A stretch of 64,000 nucleotides of DNA. Origin: Larix kaempferi (Eukaryota; Streptophyta; Pinopsida; Pinales; Pinaceae). The notes beneath the pieces are model-generated. The model was not told the origin of the DNA, searched no databases, and saw nothing but the letters and a program-made list of their open reading frames with translations. Below are positions 34,596-46,870 of this stretch, piece after piece. Position 1 is the stretch's first letter. Every line of letters starts with the position of its first letter. Where the stretch lies: NCBI GenBank assembly GCA_027924585.1, contig BSBM01000436.1, positions 8,571,001 through 8,635,000 of the forward strand, read 5' to 3'. Position numbers and translations under genes: made by a program.

Positions 34596-36540
34596 TATTT
34601 AAACTTGTCAAATTCAATAGAGAAATCAAACCCATGCAAGTTGAACTATTGAGATATCACTTCAAGGAGCGATAATCATCATTTTCAACCAAAGCTCCGA
34701 GTTCTAAATCTTGGTGGGAAAAAATCCAAAGGAACAATTAAAATTTCTCGCCCTTTTGAGACACATCTAAACTTACCTTTGACGCCTTTTGTTTCTACTC
34801 TAATTCTTATGAAGACTCGGAACCCAAAGCTTGAAGGAGAAACCCATATATAGATTTCCATGGAAGAATCCACTCACGTGTTAAAGAATTGTCCACTGTG
34901 CTAGATGAACATCTCCTCTGCAAAGAAGAGTGGATCTATGCTCTAAGGGGAATCCATGCACAACAAGTGGACAAGAGGGGAGAAAAAACAAAGGGATTAT
35001 TGATAGTATTCATATGTATATAACTGGGACAATTCACCCTAATATCTTGAAAGTGTTGTGGTAAACCCAAAATATCTTAGTTGGACTATCATCACCTGAA
35101 CCTAAGAGCTCAATCGATGTTGGATCCTTCTTATTTGGTGGAGCACCCAATGGATTTGACTAAATCCATTAGATCCTTGATAGCTCCAACATCTTCTACA
35201 AATCGTGTAGTGTTCAAGGGAGACCTAGTTTTTTCCATTTTTCCAATGCACCCTTCCTCCCAGAAAATTCATAGAGAATATTCCTTTACTTATAGTAGAA
35301 ACAACTTCTAAAGAAAACTATCCCATTATGGAATCCCCTAGTCTGTATAAATTTAACTTTCCTATTGTGATAAAAATTCACATTGTTAGAATGTGATGTA
35401 TTAAAATGTAATTTGTATATTTTGGATTTGTATATACATGAAGTGTGTGCCTATAACAACCCAAACTGATTGAATAATTTAACCCTAGTTAAATGGAAAA
35501 TTTCTTGAGAAAATTTACAAAAAGTAACTAGTCTATCAAGTGTATATTCATCAATCAATTACCATCAAATAACTAGTAGAAATTAAAAAATTGTAACCCA
35601 AGGAGAAGAATTTCTACTTACCTTATCGATGACAAACTTAAGCACTTTGCATGCAAACCTTGTACTCATTTAGTCACCAACCTATCCACAACAATAATTG
35701 AGGGGACAAGTACTCTCAACCCAAGCAATGCTCAATAGAATTTGAGCCCCCTGAGACCTCAACAATTAAACCTATGCCAGACTAGGTAAGACCTTAACTC
35801 TTTTCCCTATCAACCTTTGTTCCACCATCTCCTCCTCCTTAGCCTCTGTCTTCTATAGGTGCACAAAAAAAAGAAAACAAGCAATACTAGAGCCCCCACC
35901 TCTTGGTAGAAGCACTGAGAAGCAACCAAGGCTTTCAAGGGTTAGAGAGACAAAGTTTAGATGGGAGTGTCCCCTTCCACTGTTACTTTCGGGTTAAGTT
36001 ATTTTGTCTAAAACAAACTATTAGAGGGAGAACCTTAATTGAAACTTTGGCAATCATTTTCTTATAACCTATCTTTTCCGACGAAAATTATGAGATTTTA
36101 GGAGGTGGATCAAGTAAAAAAAAGAGTACATTTTTGTTTGTTTAAGGCAGCAAAAACATTTTACATATCCATATTTTAAGAGATTTTGGGGTTTAACTAA
36201 ATGATTGGAAACCAACTCAAAGCATCCATCTAGTTTTTTTCTTAGTCCATTACTTGTTGAAGCAGTTACCAACAATTGTAACTAGTACTCATGCCTTAAA
36301 GCTACTTAAACTTGTAGAAACTTATGTAAATTTTTCAATAGCCCAATACATGAATTACGAATTGCTTGGGTTTAAACTTTTTAAGTGTAGTCTACTAGGG
36401 AACTTTGTCTTATTATCTCGAATGGCGTGCTAGAGTGATATATTTATGCTGAAATCGTTCTCTCAATATGTTTCTTGGCACTGTAGCTAGATTCCTTGTC
36501 TTTCCATCCATCCTGAAATTGCCACGTGTCTATATTATGC
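34594..36540. other. AT-rich spacer, nothing recognised
   Basis: No open frame with a known motif on either strand. 35081-35311 is open for 76 codons but has no recognisable domain. Confidence 0.5.
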
Positions 36541-36544
36541 TCCA

Positions 36545-36745
36545 TTGTTTTTCCGTTATTGGCATGTCGACAAAGTTTCTTGTCGCTCTACAGTGTTTTC
36601 TTCTTGTTGTTGGTTTGTTCATGAAGTTTGTCACCACTATATAGTGTTTTCTCATTGTTGGCGTGTTCACGAATTTTTCTACCACTCTATAGTGTTTTCT
36701 TGTTGTTATTGGCGTGTTCACAAGGTTTCATGCTACTCCACTATA
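36545..36745 (+). repeat. Short tandem repeat, four units of about 50-55 bp
   Basis: Units carry TTGTT(A)TTGGCGTGTTCAC and ACTCTATAGTGTTTTCTT, with variants at about 36545, 36593, 36645 and 36694. Open frames on both strands here are by-products of the repeat. Confidence 0.75.
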
Positions 36746-37393
36746 CATTTGTACCAATGTTCGCAATTGTAGTGGTTTTCCTTTGTTATTTGGGAAAAGG
36801 GTTCAAAAAAGGAAATTAACAGTCCTAGGCTTGAAAAGGATTCAAATTGCATGTTTTTGTGGCTGAAAATGTGCTTGGTTTTAATCATATGCATACGTTC
36901 TTCACCTTCTACATTATATTGTTGTTGATAACAATTCAATCCATTTGAGAACTAGGTAGCCTTTTGAATCCCCTTGTTCCTTTAAATTTTTTGCTTAGCA
37001 AATACATCATTTTTGTTTTGGTTTTTGAAACGACGATAAGAAATCGATGTAGGTAGAGGTTTTCAGAAATAGAATAGTTGTGGGGAGAGGAAGGTTGTAG
37101 ATTAACTATATCTTTCATTGGATGTAGTAGAGTGGCCAAGAGTTTCAAATATTTTTAGGAATCCAAGTCATTAATTCAATGAGAAGTTGAAGGTCCTATT
37201 GCTAAATTCTAATGAAGACGAGGTGCAAAAGTCTCAACAGTGGATAACAAAAACACAAGGTTTCAAATATTTTGAGGAATTTGAGGTTAAGTATACAAGA
37301 TTTTGAGGAATTTGATAAATTCCTGCTTCACATTTGGACTCTGGGAATCAACCCTCTCACTTACTTTATTTTTGAAATGTGACTTCTTTGCAG
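36746..37393. other. Spacer before the TOR-like exon
   Basis: AT-rich, no gene recognised. A weakly coding-looking bit at 37170-37240 (FNEKLKVLLLNSNEDEVQ) could be another exon scrap. Confidence 0.35.
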
Positions 37394-37559
37394 ACCACTC
37401 CATGCAGGGACAAGCCTTTTATGGAAGCGTTGGAATGTGTAGAGATTTTTGCAAAACTTATGGATCCTTGTATGAAAATTCATGCAAAGAAATTCTTATC
37501 ACATTTTCTACTAGTTTTCCAACTACCTTGGTGGAAGCCCTTGGTCAGATATCTTCTAG
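37394..37559 (+). pseudogene. TOR-like: Broken exon resembling a HEAT-repeat exon of TOR kinase
   Basis: 166 bp bounded by an acceptor (ttctttgcag, to 37393) and a donor (g|gtaaat, GT at 37560). One frame reads PFMEALECVEIFAKLMDP, then KIHAKKFLSHFL; the frame next to it reads FPTTLVEALGQISSR. Together they follow the plant TOR pattern EAL-CV--IA--M---M--H---LL----- -L--TLV-AL-QI, as I remember it. One frame change in the middle shows it is not functional. TOR is the growth-control kinase; only one exon is visible, so this is a gene fragment and not a TOR gene. The identity rests on memory of the family pattern. Confidence 0.45.
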
Positions 37560-38239
37560 GTAAATTACCTAAATTATTCCATCCAAATGTGAGACAGTCT
37601 GTATTTTTGTTTCTTATTAATGTGAGGCAAAAAAAAACTTGTATTTTTGTTTCTTACGGATACGGTTCAAACTTAAAATATGAAATGACTTTAATGAATG
37701 ACCTAGGAGTTGACACTTCTATGTAAATTGTTAACTATCTAAGTGAAGGATTAGGATTCCTCTGTTTGTTTTGATTTTTCCTCTAGTTTCTTAATATTAC
37801 TAGAAAAACACTTAATACGAAATTTGATCCACTGACTTTTTTTTGTTTGTCTCAAAATTATCTTTGAAATTGTCTTTTTCTTACCTACATCTGGGATAAA
37901 GAAGTCTAAAGCAAACCTAAATATAGCCTTCACAATTCTATGTTGACTAAGGATAGAATGTTGTTTTAAAATGTATCATCTTTGAAGTAATCCCTATAAC
38001 AATTAACCTTATAAGTCTTTTATATAAAGGAATAAGATCCTTTAGTCGTGTACACCAATATTTATTAAAGACAAGCCATTTTCCATTGTCCATAACAAAT
38101 GGCCTATATCTTATAGAAGTTCCACAAATATAATTTATATAATGTGTAGAGAAATATTTGTATATGCCCCTTTGATGATTGGCCATCATCGTTTGAATTC
38201 CATATTTCATACCTCTGCACTAAATATTTGACACTGCAG

Positions 38240-38671
38240 AGTCATACCTCGGAGAGCTTCAACTCAAAGATACAATGTGAAATTGATGCGCTAAGATTAA
38301 AAAAAAAATTATGGAGATAGAAAGAAGCATGAGGGGGGAAGAATTTTTATCTCTCTACCAGAAATGGTGGCAGGAAATGATAAAAAGGTTTTCATTGATT
38401 GGGTTGTCATTACCATCAATTGAAATCAGTGCGTCATCTCAAGAAGAGAAAATGGGGCTATTGGACTTCGTTGATGATGTCTATGGACAGCTTATAGTTG
38501 CGAGGAAGGTGGCACATGCCGTTGGGAGGGGTTCTTTGAGAGCATAACTAGATCAAGAGATGAATATGTTGATTGATAGTAAAGACTTTGAGATTTCAAG
38601 GCTGCATGATAAACTCCAATACTATGAATTGGTCAATTTGGAAATGTCTCAAAGAAATTAAGAAGCAATAG
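38240..38671 (+). pseudogene. Broken exon of an unrecognised conserved-looking protein
   Basis: Acceptor gacactgcag ends at 38239; donor g|gtaagag has GT at 38672. Inside, 38311-38547 is open and reads FLSLYQKWWQEMIKRFSLIG, then GLLDFVDDVYGQLIVARKV. After a TAA the same frame goes on LDQEMNMLIDSKDFEISRLH and KLQYYELVNLEMSQRN up to a second TAA near the donor. Both stops could come from CAA. The 5' part joins in a different frame across an A10 run (38300-38310). The charged helical end suggests coiled coil. I do not recognise the family. Confidence 0.5.
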
Positions 38672-41040
38672 GTAAGAGCCAAGACTGACATTTTTTCTAT
38701 AGGTTTTGTTCTTTTAGATAGTTACTCAAATATTTCTCTATGATTGGTGGTAAATTACCTAAATTACACATAAAATCTTAAAATCACCTTTCTTTGGAGG
38801 AAGGTGGTGCCTTCTTATTGAAGAAGTAAGTTCTAAAGATATAATCCATTCAAATTTCTGTGCATCTTCTGCAATCATGGGTTTACTAGATATCTGCAGT
38901 GTTTTTTGGGATTAAATACACTTCATGATCTGTGCATATAGCTTGAATTATATAAGTTATTGTTGTTTTTCATTTTTTTTAATAGAATGTCAAATTTTCA
39001 TGTTGGTACTTTCTTATAAAATGGCTTAAATATTTTTGTGGTATTGATAACATGGACATTGACCTTGTGTACTTTTGCCTTAATACACATGCTTTTAAAA
39101 CCATGGAGGTTGAGGTTGTGATGAATAAGTCAATTTTTCTTTAATTCCATGCTAAATGGAGGTTGTGATGAATTTTGGCACAATCTAACCATTTATGTGC
39201 AATATTATTATTTGTTACACTCAATCATGAGGTGAGGTAATGCAGACCTTTTATGTGCAATATTATTATTTGTTAGACTCAATCATGAGGTAATGATCTG
39301 TGTATTACTTGATTTACTAAACCTTAAATCTGTTTAAATTTGTATCAAAACAAGAGCATACTAGTTTATGATGGTTTGCACAATTGCAAGCAAGCAAGTT
39401 CTTTAGGCAATTTTCACATTATAAATATAGTTTAATTAGCATTTTTACTAATGTTTGTTTGTATAGTATTTGATGGAAAAGTTTCTCTCATGAAAGGTGT
39501 TTTTTGTGTTTTGCATGTCTTGAGCACCATACATTAATAGTCTTGGTGTTGTGTTTCTATTTGAAATTTAGAGAATTGATGAACACTTTAGTCTTGGAAA
39601 TATATTTTTCCATGTTCGACATAAAAATGTTCATTTTATAAATAGATTAAATATATTACTATTATAAATACTAAATGTGTTATTAGGAATAATATAATAT
39701 TGTAAACATATACAAACGTATTTTCTACCTACTTTCTACCTACAGGTAATAAACTTGTTTGCTCGATGTTAGATGGATCATTATTTGAGATATATTACTA
39801 TTATAATTACCTACGGGTAATAAACTTGTTTGCTCGATGTTAGATGGATCATTATTTGAGATATATTACTATTATAAATATTAAATGTGTTATGAGGAAT
39901 AATATAATATGTTAAACATATACAAACGTATGTTCTACCTACAGGAACTAAACTTGTTTGCTCGATGTTAAATGGATCATTATTTCCTATGAATAGTGGA
40001 TCTTATTGTCCTTTTAAATAAGGCAATTGTACTTGAGTCTTCATGATATAGATATGGACACACGTTCTTTTTATGGGATGATTGTTTTCTGTTGATTGTT
40101 AGATGCATATGGATTTATAAGTTTCAGTCTTATTTCCTTTCTCAACCCTTTCTCACTATTTTACAATTTCACCATATTCTGCTAAAAACTACAAGGAAAT
40201 TGCCACTCTATGGATATTGCCTTAAGGGTTGTAACTTTTTGGTATCAAAGTACACTTGAATGGCATTTATTTTCTTTGGTTTCCTTGTAATCTTGGGTTG
40301 AAGAGAAGTAAAATAATGTTGTTGTAAATACATCTTTCAAATTCAATAGTAAGGATGAAAGTTCATAGGAATAGGTTCAAAAACCTCAAGATTGAGGTGA
40401 AATTTCTAAATGTGCAATAAAAGTCATTTTTCTGGAATTTCAACAAAGGCAAGAGTCTACCCTATGGGTTATATATATGTTGTATTATGTCACATCAACA
40501 TTGCTTCCTAGGAGGTTACCCATCCTAGTGTTATTCCAAAGTGTATGCCTACTTGAGGGTAGAGCTTTTTCATGTAGAACCTTGAACTAACTCCCTAAAA
40601 TACTTAAAGGTGTCATATTTGGATAAATATTATGCTCCTATAATAGTTATAACAAGGGATTCATTTTTTTTAGTAGTTAAACACACAATGAATAGAATGG
40701 ACCAACAATTTGGAGTGGAGTCTTATATATACTATATATATTTTGGATCATTAGGAAACATCTCATGAGTTTACATTGACTTTCATTCCGTTTTTCACCA
40801 TGTAGGTGTGTAGTTAGTCTCGACTTTCAGATCACTTCTCACCCTAAACCAAAATAGAGAAAGTAGCAATGATCATCTCAAGACTCAGCCAATAGGTGTC
40901 CTAAAGGACTTTAAAAAACCATGTAAAACTTTCCACTAATGTAATACTGAAATTTCAATATTCTTAGTTTTATATGACTTTAAACATGCAAAGTTTGCTT
41001 GTTTTTGACAACCTTCTACATATGTAACAATAATATATTC
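38672..41040. other. AT-rich intergenic DNA with local duplications
   Basis: No gene seen. 39194-39234 is repeated at 39251-39293 (TTATGTGCAATATTATTATT core). A longer local repeat lies at 39645-39990. Confidence 0.5.
39645..39990. repeat. Local tandem repeat, three copies
   Basis: TAAACTTGTTTGCTCGATGT followed by TAGATGGATCATTATTTG occurs at about 39748, 39816 and 39948. The segments between copies (ATATTACTATTATAA..., ATAATATAAT) are also shared, so the period alternates between about 70 and 130 bp. Confidence 0.75.
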
Positions 41041-41049
41041 ATTTGGTCC

Positions 41050-41165
41050 CTTTTTTTTACCTATAATAGTTCCAAGCAGGCCCACCCGAAGGGGTCACAT
41101 CCTTGGATAGAGAGACAATGACTTGGCAGTGGGGGGCTCCAACCAACTGAGCTACGCGACAGGGC
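41050..41165 (-). repeat. tRNA-derived SINE-like or tRNA-relic segment
   Basis: Minus strand GTAGCTCAGTTGGTTGGAGC (41136-41155) is a good pol III A box, as in tRNA genes. A weak B-box-like CCCTTCGGGTGGGCC lies near 41066-41080. It does not fold as a complete tRNA, so a degenerate SINE head or tRNA pseudogene is more likely. Confidence 0.35.
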
Positions 41166-43594
41166 TATTTGGTCCCATTTATTTTAGTAATAACCTCTAG
41201 AACCCATACCTATGAATGATCTTAAAGAAGGGCACATTTTTCCCATATTCTAAGCTATTTTTCCCTAAGTAAAGGTTGGCCAAACCAAGGTAGAGATGCA
41301 TTTTTTTCAACTATCTTGAAATTGAAATTTGAAAATGGATTTAGGTACCCATTTGAGAGATAAGCATGCATGCACATTTTTTGGGGATTCCAAGATATTT
41401 CAAACCTCAATCAAACTTGCTCAAACCAAGGCCTAAAAAATTGGACTTTTTCCCAATCTCTTAGAATTTAAATTTAAATTTAAAAGTAGATTTAGATACT
41501 CATTTTAGACATAAGCATGCCCACCTATTTTAGCGAGATTTTGAGTTATTTTGGCCCTTAGTCAAGGTTGGTCAAACAAAGGTCTAAGAGATGCACTTTT
41601 GTTGACTTTCTCGGAATTAAAATTTGAAAGTGGATTTAGGTACCCATTTGAGAGATAAGAGTGCATGCGGATTTTTAGAGGATTCCGAGCTATTTTGGAC
41701 CTCATTCAAACTTGGTCAAACCAAGGCCTAAAAAGTTGCATGTTTTCCAAATTTCTTAGAATTCGAATTGAAAGACAGATTTAGACACCCAATTGAGAGA
41801 TAAGTGTAGCAGTCACATAATTTTGTGAGATTTCAAGTTATTTTGGCCCTCAATCAAGGTTGGTGAAACCAAGGTCTGCTTGATGCACTTTTGTCGACTT
41901 TCTCAAAATTGAAATTTGAAAGTGGATTTAGGTAGTACCCATTTGAGAGATAAGCTTGCATGCAATTTTTTGGAGGATGCTCAAACCAAGCCCTAAAAAG
42001 TTGCATTTTTTCCCAATTTCTGATAATTCAAATTGAAAAGTAGATTTATATACTAATTTGAGAGATCGGCATGCATGCATATTTTTCCGAGCTTTCGAGT
42101 TATTTTGGCCCAAGTCAAGGTTGCTCACAAACCAATGTCTAAAAGATGCACTTTTGCCGACTTTCTCAAAATTGAAAATTGAAAGTGGATTTAGGTACTC
42201 ATTTGAGAGATAACGCTGCATACAGATTTTTGGGGATTCCAAGCTATTTTAGACGTCAGTCAAAATTGGTCAAACCAAGGACTAAAAGTTGCACTTTTTC
42301 CCAATTTCTCAATATTCAAATTTAAAAGCAAATTTAGACACCCACTTGAGAGGTAAGAATGCACACCTATTTTTGTGAGGTTTCAAGTTATTTTGCCCCT
42401 TAGTCAAGGTTGATCAAACCAAAGGTCTAAGAGATGCGCTTTTCCCAAATTTCTCGGAATTGAAATTTGAAAGGGGATTTAGGTACATATTTGAGAGATA
42501 AGCATGCAGATAGATTTTTTGAGGATTTCGAGCTATTTTGGACCTCAATCAAGCGTAGTCAAACCAAGGCCTAAAAAGTTGCACTTTTCCAAATTTCTTA
42601 AAATTCAAATTTAAAAGTAGATATAGATACCCAATTGAAAGTTAAGCATGTACACCTATTTTTGCGAGATTTCCAATTATTTTGGCCCTTGGTCAAGTTG
42701 TCAAACCATGACCTAAAAAGTTGTATGTTGCCCACTTTCTCGGAATTGAAATTTAGAAGTGGATTTAGGTACCCATTTGAGAGATAAGTGTGCACACACA
42801 TTTTTGTGAAATTCCAAACTATTTTGGACCTCAATTGAACTTGTTGGTCAAACCAAGGCCTAAAAGGTTGCACTTTTGCCCAATTTCTCAGAATTCAAAT
42901 TTAAAACTAGATTTAAATACCCATTTGAGAGATAAGTGGATGCCCATTTTTGCGAGATTTCTAACTAATTTGGTGCTTAGTGAAGGTTTGTCAAACCAAG
43001 GCCTAAAAAGCTATGTGTTGCCCACTTTCTCAGAATTGAAATTTGAAAGTAGATTTATATACCCATTTCAGAAATAAGTTGGCATGCATATTTTTCCAAG
43101 ATTTCAAGTTGTTTTGACCATCAGTCAAGGTTGGTCAAACCAAGGTCTACGAGATGCAGTTTTTCCAACTTTCTGGGAATTGAAATTTGAAAGTCGATTT
43201 AGGTACTCATTTGAGAGATAAGCATGTTTGCACATTTTTGCGAAATTCTGAGCTATTTTTTACCTCCATCAAGCTTGGTCAAACAAAGCCCTAAAAAGTT
43301 GCACTTTTGCCCAATTTCTCATAACTGAAATTAAAAAGTAGATTACATACCCATCTGAGATATAAACATGCATAGATATTTTTGCAAAATTTCGAGGTGT
43401 TTTGTCCCCCAGTGAATGTTGGTCAAACCAAGGCCTAAAAAGTTGCATGTTGTCCACTTTCTCGGAATTGAAATTTGAAAGTAGATTTAGATACCCATTT
43501 GAGAGATATGTTTGCATGCACATTTGTGTGGGATTCCAAGGTACTTTAGCATTTTGTCAAGCTTGGTCAAACCAAGGCATGTAAAGTTGCATTT

Positions 43595-44273
43595 TGTTGG
43601 AATAATTAACCACCATCTAGACCTTAGGGACATTAGTATATAACTTTTGGTTGATTATTAGGTGTCTAGACCATGGTAGATGTTGTCCCTAGCGGATAAC
43701 TTGACCACCAAGTGATGTTTATCCACAAGTGCACCCCACGAGATGTTTTAAAGCAGCTTTTATGAGCTAGGTGCCCTAATCTATTTTATTCCTACTTTAC
43801 TGAGTTAAAGCCAGCTTTGCACTGCTTTTTTCATGATAAAGATGAGTTAGGTGTGCTTTGGTGACTTGGGCAAGTTTGCTAGCTTTTTCTAAACTCCTTC
43901 CATCTTTTTCTCCTGAAAATCCACTTAGTTGATTATTTTTTATCACTCATGGCCTACCTAAGCCAACTTAGCTAATTCATGATCATCTAGTATGAATTGG
44001 AGATATTAAGTTGTCATAGATGAAGATTTTTCATAGATCTAATCCTACCACATGTGAGCTACTCAAATTGCCCCTAAGGCATTTGAATTCACTCTCATAG
44101 ATGTATTATTTAATGTACACTTATTGTTCATTAATATGATGATGGAATTTTATCCAATTGAGTTTTAGTTTCTCAAGTGATTCTACTCAAATTTTCTCTC
44201 TTCTATGCATTCTTGTGAAAATCATTGTGAGGATTTTTTTGTAACTAGATTTAGACTGTGACAAATTTTCACA
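43595..44273 (+). repeat. Solo LTR S2 inside the satellite (679 bp)
   Basis: Begins TGTTGGAATAATTAACC and ends AAATTTTCACA. The 5-bp flanks are identical: cattt (43590-43594) and cattt (44274-44278). On both sides a satellite monomer is interrupted and then resumed in phase. No interior remains, so it is a solo LTR left by LTR-LTR recombination. It is copia-like by its start. Confidence 0.8.
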
Positions 44274-44910
44274 CATTTTTGTCCATTTTCTCATTAATGA
44301 AATTTGAAAGTATATTTAAATTCTCATTTGAGAGATAAGTGTTCATGCAAATTTTTGTGAGATTCTGGGCTATTTTGATCCTTCGTTAAGCTTGGTCTAA
44401 CAAAAGCCTAAAATGTTTCAATTTTGCCTAATTTGTCAAAATTGAAATTTGAAAGTAGAGTTAGATATCCATTTGAGAGATGAGCTTGCATGCATTTTTT
44501 GTGAGCTTTTGAGCTATTTCGGCCCTTAGTCAATGTTGGTCAAACCAAGGCCTGGAATGGAGCATGCTTCCCACTTTCTCGGAATTTAAATTTGAAAGTA
44601 GATTTAGATACCCATTTTAGAGATAAGCTTGCACAAATATTTGTGTCAGATTTCGAGCCATTTTTGTCCTTGATCAAGGTAAGGCCTAAATAGTTCCATG
44701 TTGTCCACTTTCTCAGAATTGAGATTTAAAAGTAGATTTAGATACCCATTTGAGATATATGCAAGCATGCACATTTGTATGCTATCCCAAGCTACTTTGG
44801 CCTTACAAGGAGTTTGGTCAAACCAAAGTTGCTAAAGTTGCACTTTTTCCCATTTTCTCAGAATTTAAAAGTTAAAAGTTGATTTAGATACCCATTTGGG
44901 AGATAAGCAT

Positions 44911-45354
44911 TGTTGTTGTTATAGCTATGTGAGGCATCCTCACTAGCCCAACCGACCTACAAATGTAAAACAAACATTAAATGTATTTTTATATTGCAAA
45001 AGGACAAGACGGCCCAATAAGGGAATTTTACAACAAAAAGTAATGTATAAATAGAAGTGTTGGCTACCTCATTTCATCATCCAACTCAAGCAAGTTCACT
45101 CAAGTGGAGTAGTTTGCATTTTCTGGGTGCTAGAAGACAAGTGTAGCTGATTTCTTGGGCATTGACTCATTTTGTACTTTTTATCTTCTTTGTACTTAAA
45201 TCTCGGAGTAAGAAAGGGTTGTTGAGTTTTTTCCCGAGTTTGGGTTTTCCCAAGGTGAAGTGTTGTTTATCTTTTTTGTGTATAGTTGTTCTTCCAATGA
45301 TCCTTTTATTGCTTATATATTGAAATTATGCTGCTATAAGTAAAAACATTAACA
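44911..45354 (+). repeat. 5' LTR of element C (444 bp)
   Basis: TGTTGTTGTTATAGC to AAAACATTAACA. TATAAATAG near 45045-45055 and a transcribed leader after it. No second copy is found in the window. Confidence 0.8.
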
Positions 45355-45369
45355 TGGTATCAGAGCTAC
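45355..45369 (+). other. Primer binding site of element C
   Basis: TGGTATCAGAGCTAC, the initiator Met tRNA site, directly after the LTR. Confidence 0.9.
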
Positions 45370-45682
45370 GATGAAAGTGACTATTGCCATAAACTAGGGT
45401 TTGAAGTTTCTTCAACTTCCAACCATCAAATTGGTTTGATCTTACCTTCATTGAACTCGCCTCAGCAAGGCAAATTTTTCTGTGCAATCAAATGACAAAT
45501 TCTCATTCTGTCAATTTTCATTTTTGACCTAATTTTTGATCATTAGGGTTTGTTGGTTCTCAATGTTCTGACCACAGATCAGGAATAAAAGAAGGTCCAT
45601 TCAACTTGCCTTAGGAGGTCGAATTCATCTATAGAAGTGGTTTTCTCAAAATCCAAAATTCATTTTTGACCTAGCTCCTACT

Positions 45683-46232
45683 AGGGTTTCTGTAGATCTA
45701 GTACCCAATCAAAATGTCAAGCATCAAGGTTGGAGATAGGCTTGATGGAGCTTCAAATTACTACTCATGGAAGTCTAGAGTGCTTATTGCTCTACAAAAA
45801 AATGATCTACTAAAATTTGCTATCGAAGGAATGTCATAACCAATAGAAGATTTAGAGAAGACTCAATGGAAGAAGAATGATGCCAAGGCAAGGAGGATAC
45901 TAATAGATTCAGTTAAGGATCATTTGATTCCATAGATTTCTCAAAAGAAGACAGCAAAGGGTTTCTGTAGATCTAGTACCCAATCAAAATGTCAAGCATC
46001 AAGGTTGGAGATAGGCTTGATGGAGCTTCAAATTACTACTCATGGAAGTCTAGAGTGCTTATTGCTCTACAAGAAAATGATCTACTAAAATTTGCTATCG
46101 AAGGAATGTCATAACCAATAGAAGATTTAGAGAAGACTCAATGGAAGAAGAATGATGCCAAGGCAAGGAGGATACTAATAGATTCAGTTAAGGATCATTT
46201 GATTCCATAGATTTCTCAAAAGAAGACAGCAA
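45683..46232 (+). repeat. 275-bp tandem duplication in gag of element C
   Basis: Copy 1 is 45683-45957 and copy 2 is 45958-46232. By eye they differ at one base (CTACAAAAAAATG against CTACAAGAAAATG). It covers the last part of the leader, the gag start codon and about 80 codons of gag. Confidence 0.92.
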
Positions 46233-46870
46233 AGGCAATGTTTGACTCATTGAAGAAATTGTTTGAGAATGCAAACATTAATAGGGCTCTTTCCCTAAGG
46301 AAACAACTCTCAAGCATCAAGATGTCTAGATCAAACACCATAGCTTCATACTTCAGGAAGATCACAGAGATAAAAGATAAATTGGCAACAATTGGTGAAA
46401 TTATTGTAGACAGAGAGTTGGTCATGATAACCTTGAATGGTCTCCCTCAAGCTTGGGAACCTTTCATCTGAATCATATCGAAAAGATCTGAACTACCAAA
46501 TTTTGAAAGGCTATGGGCAAACTGTACACAAGAAGAAACCAGACTTGTGGTTAGAGGCAAAATACAAGACCCTCATGAAGAAGATCAAGCCCTCATTTCA
46601 CATACCAAGAAGAAAGGAAAGAAGAACTTTGGACGAAAAGACAAAGTCAGAAGATCAAATCCCAATCCTGATCAAAGGAAGAAGAAGGACATGTCGAAGG
46701 TTCAATGCTATAAATGCAGAAATTTTGGTCACTACAAGAATCAATGTACATAAGAAAAAAGGAAAGAACATGCTTCCACAGCTAATGTAGATGAAGAAAC
46801 TCCACCAAAGAGGTCAAGGAATGCAGAAGATGATGACCATCGAAAGGAGTTGTTCTTCTAGTACACCAAT
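45714..46870 (+). pseudogene. Copia gag of element C, with duplicated start
   Basis: ATG 45714 opens with GDRLDGASNYYSWKSRVLIA, the DUF4219-like start of copia Gag, repeated at 45989 by the tandem duplication. 46238-46471 has the UBN2 core (FRKITEIKDKLATIGEIIVD, LVMITLNGLPQAWEPF). After a stop and a frame change, 46547-46753 ends in the zinc knuckle CYKCRNFGHYKNQC. Then RKELFF is followed by a stop near 46859. TAA and TAG codons interrupt it in several places. Gag packages element RNA; this copy is not functional. Confidence 0.8.

Noticed and set aside
37303-37726. Intact gene of 86-115 codons
   Set aside because: The two overlapping frames together make one broken exon; neither is a gene alone.
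41136-41155. Possible functional tRNA gene
   Set aside because: A box fits, but no acceptor stem, anticodon arm or T arm can be drawn.
41928-43523. Minus-strand open frames of 84-104 codons
   Set aside because: They are satellite monomers read through; kept only as a note on period length, not as genes.
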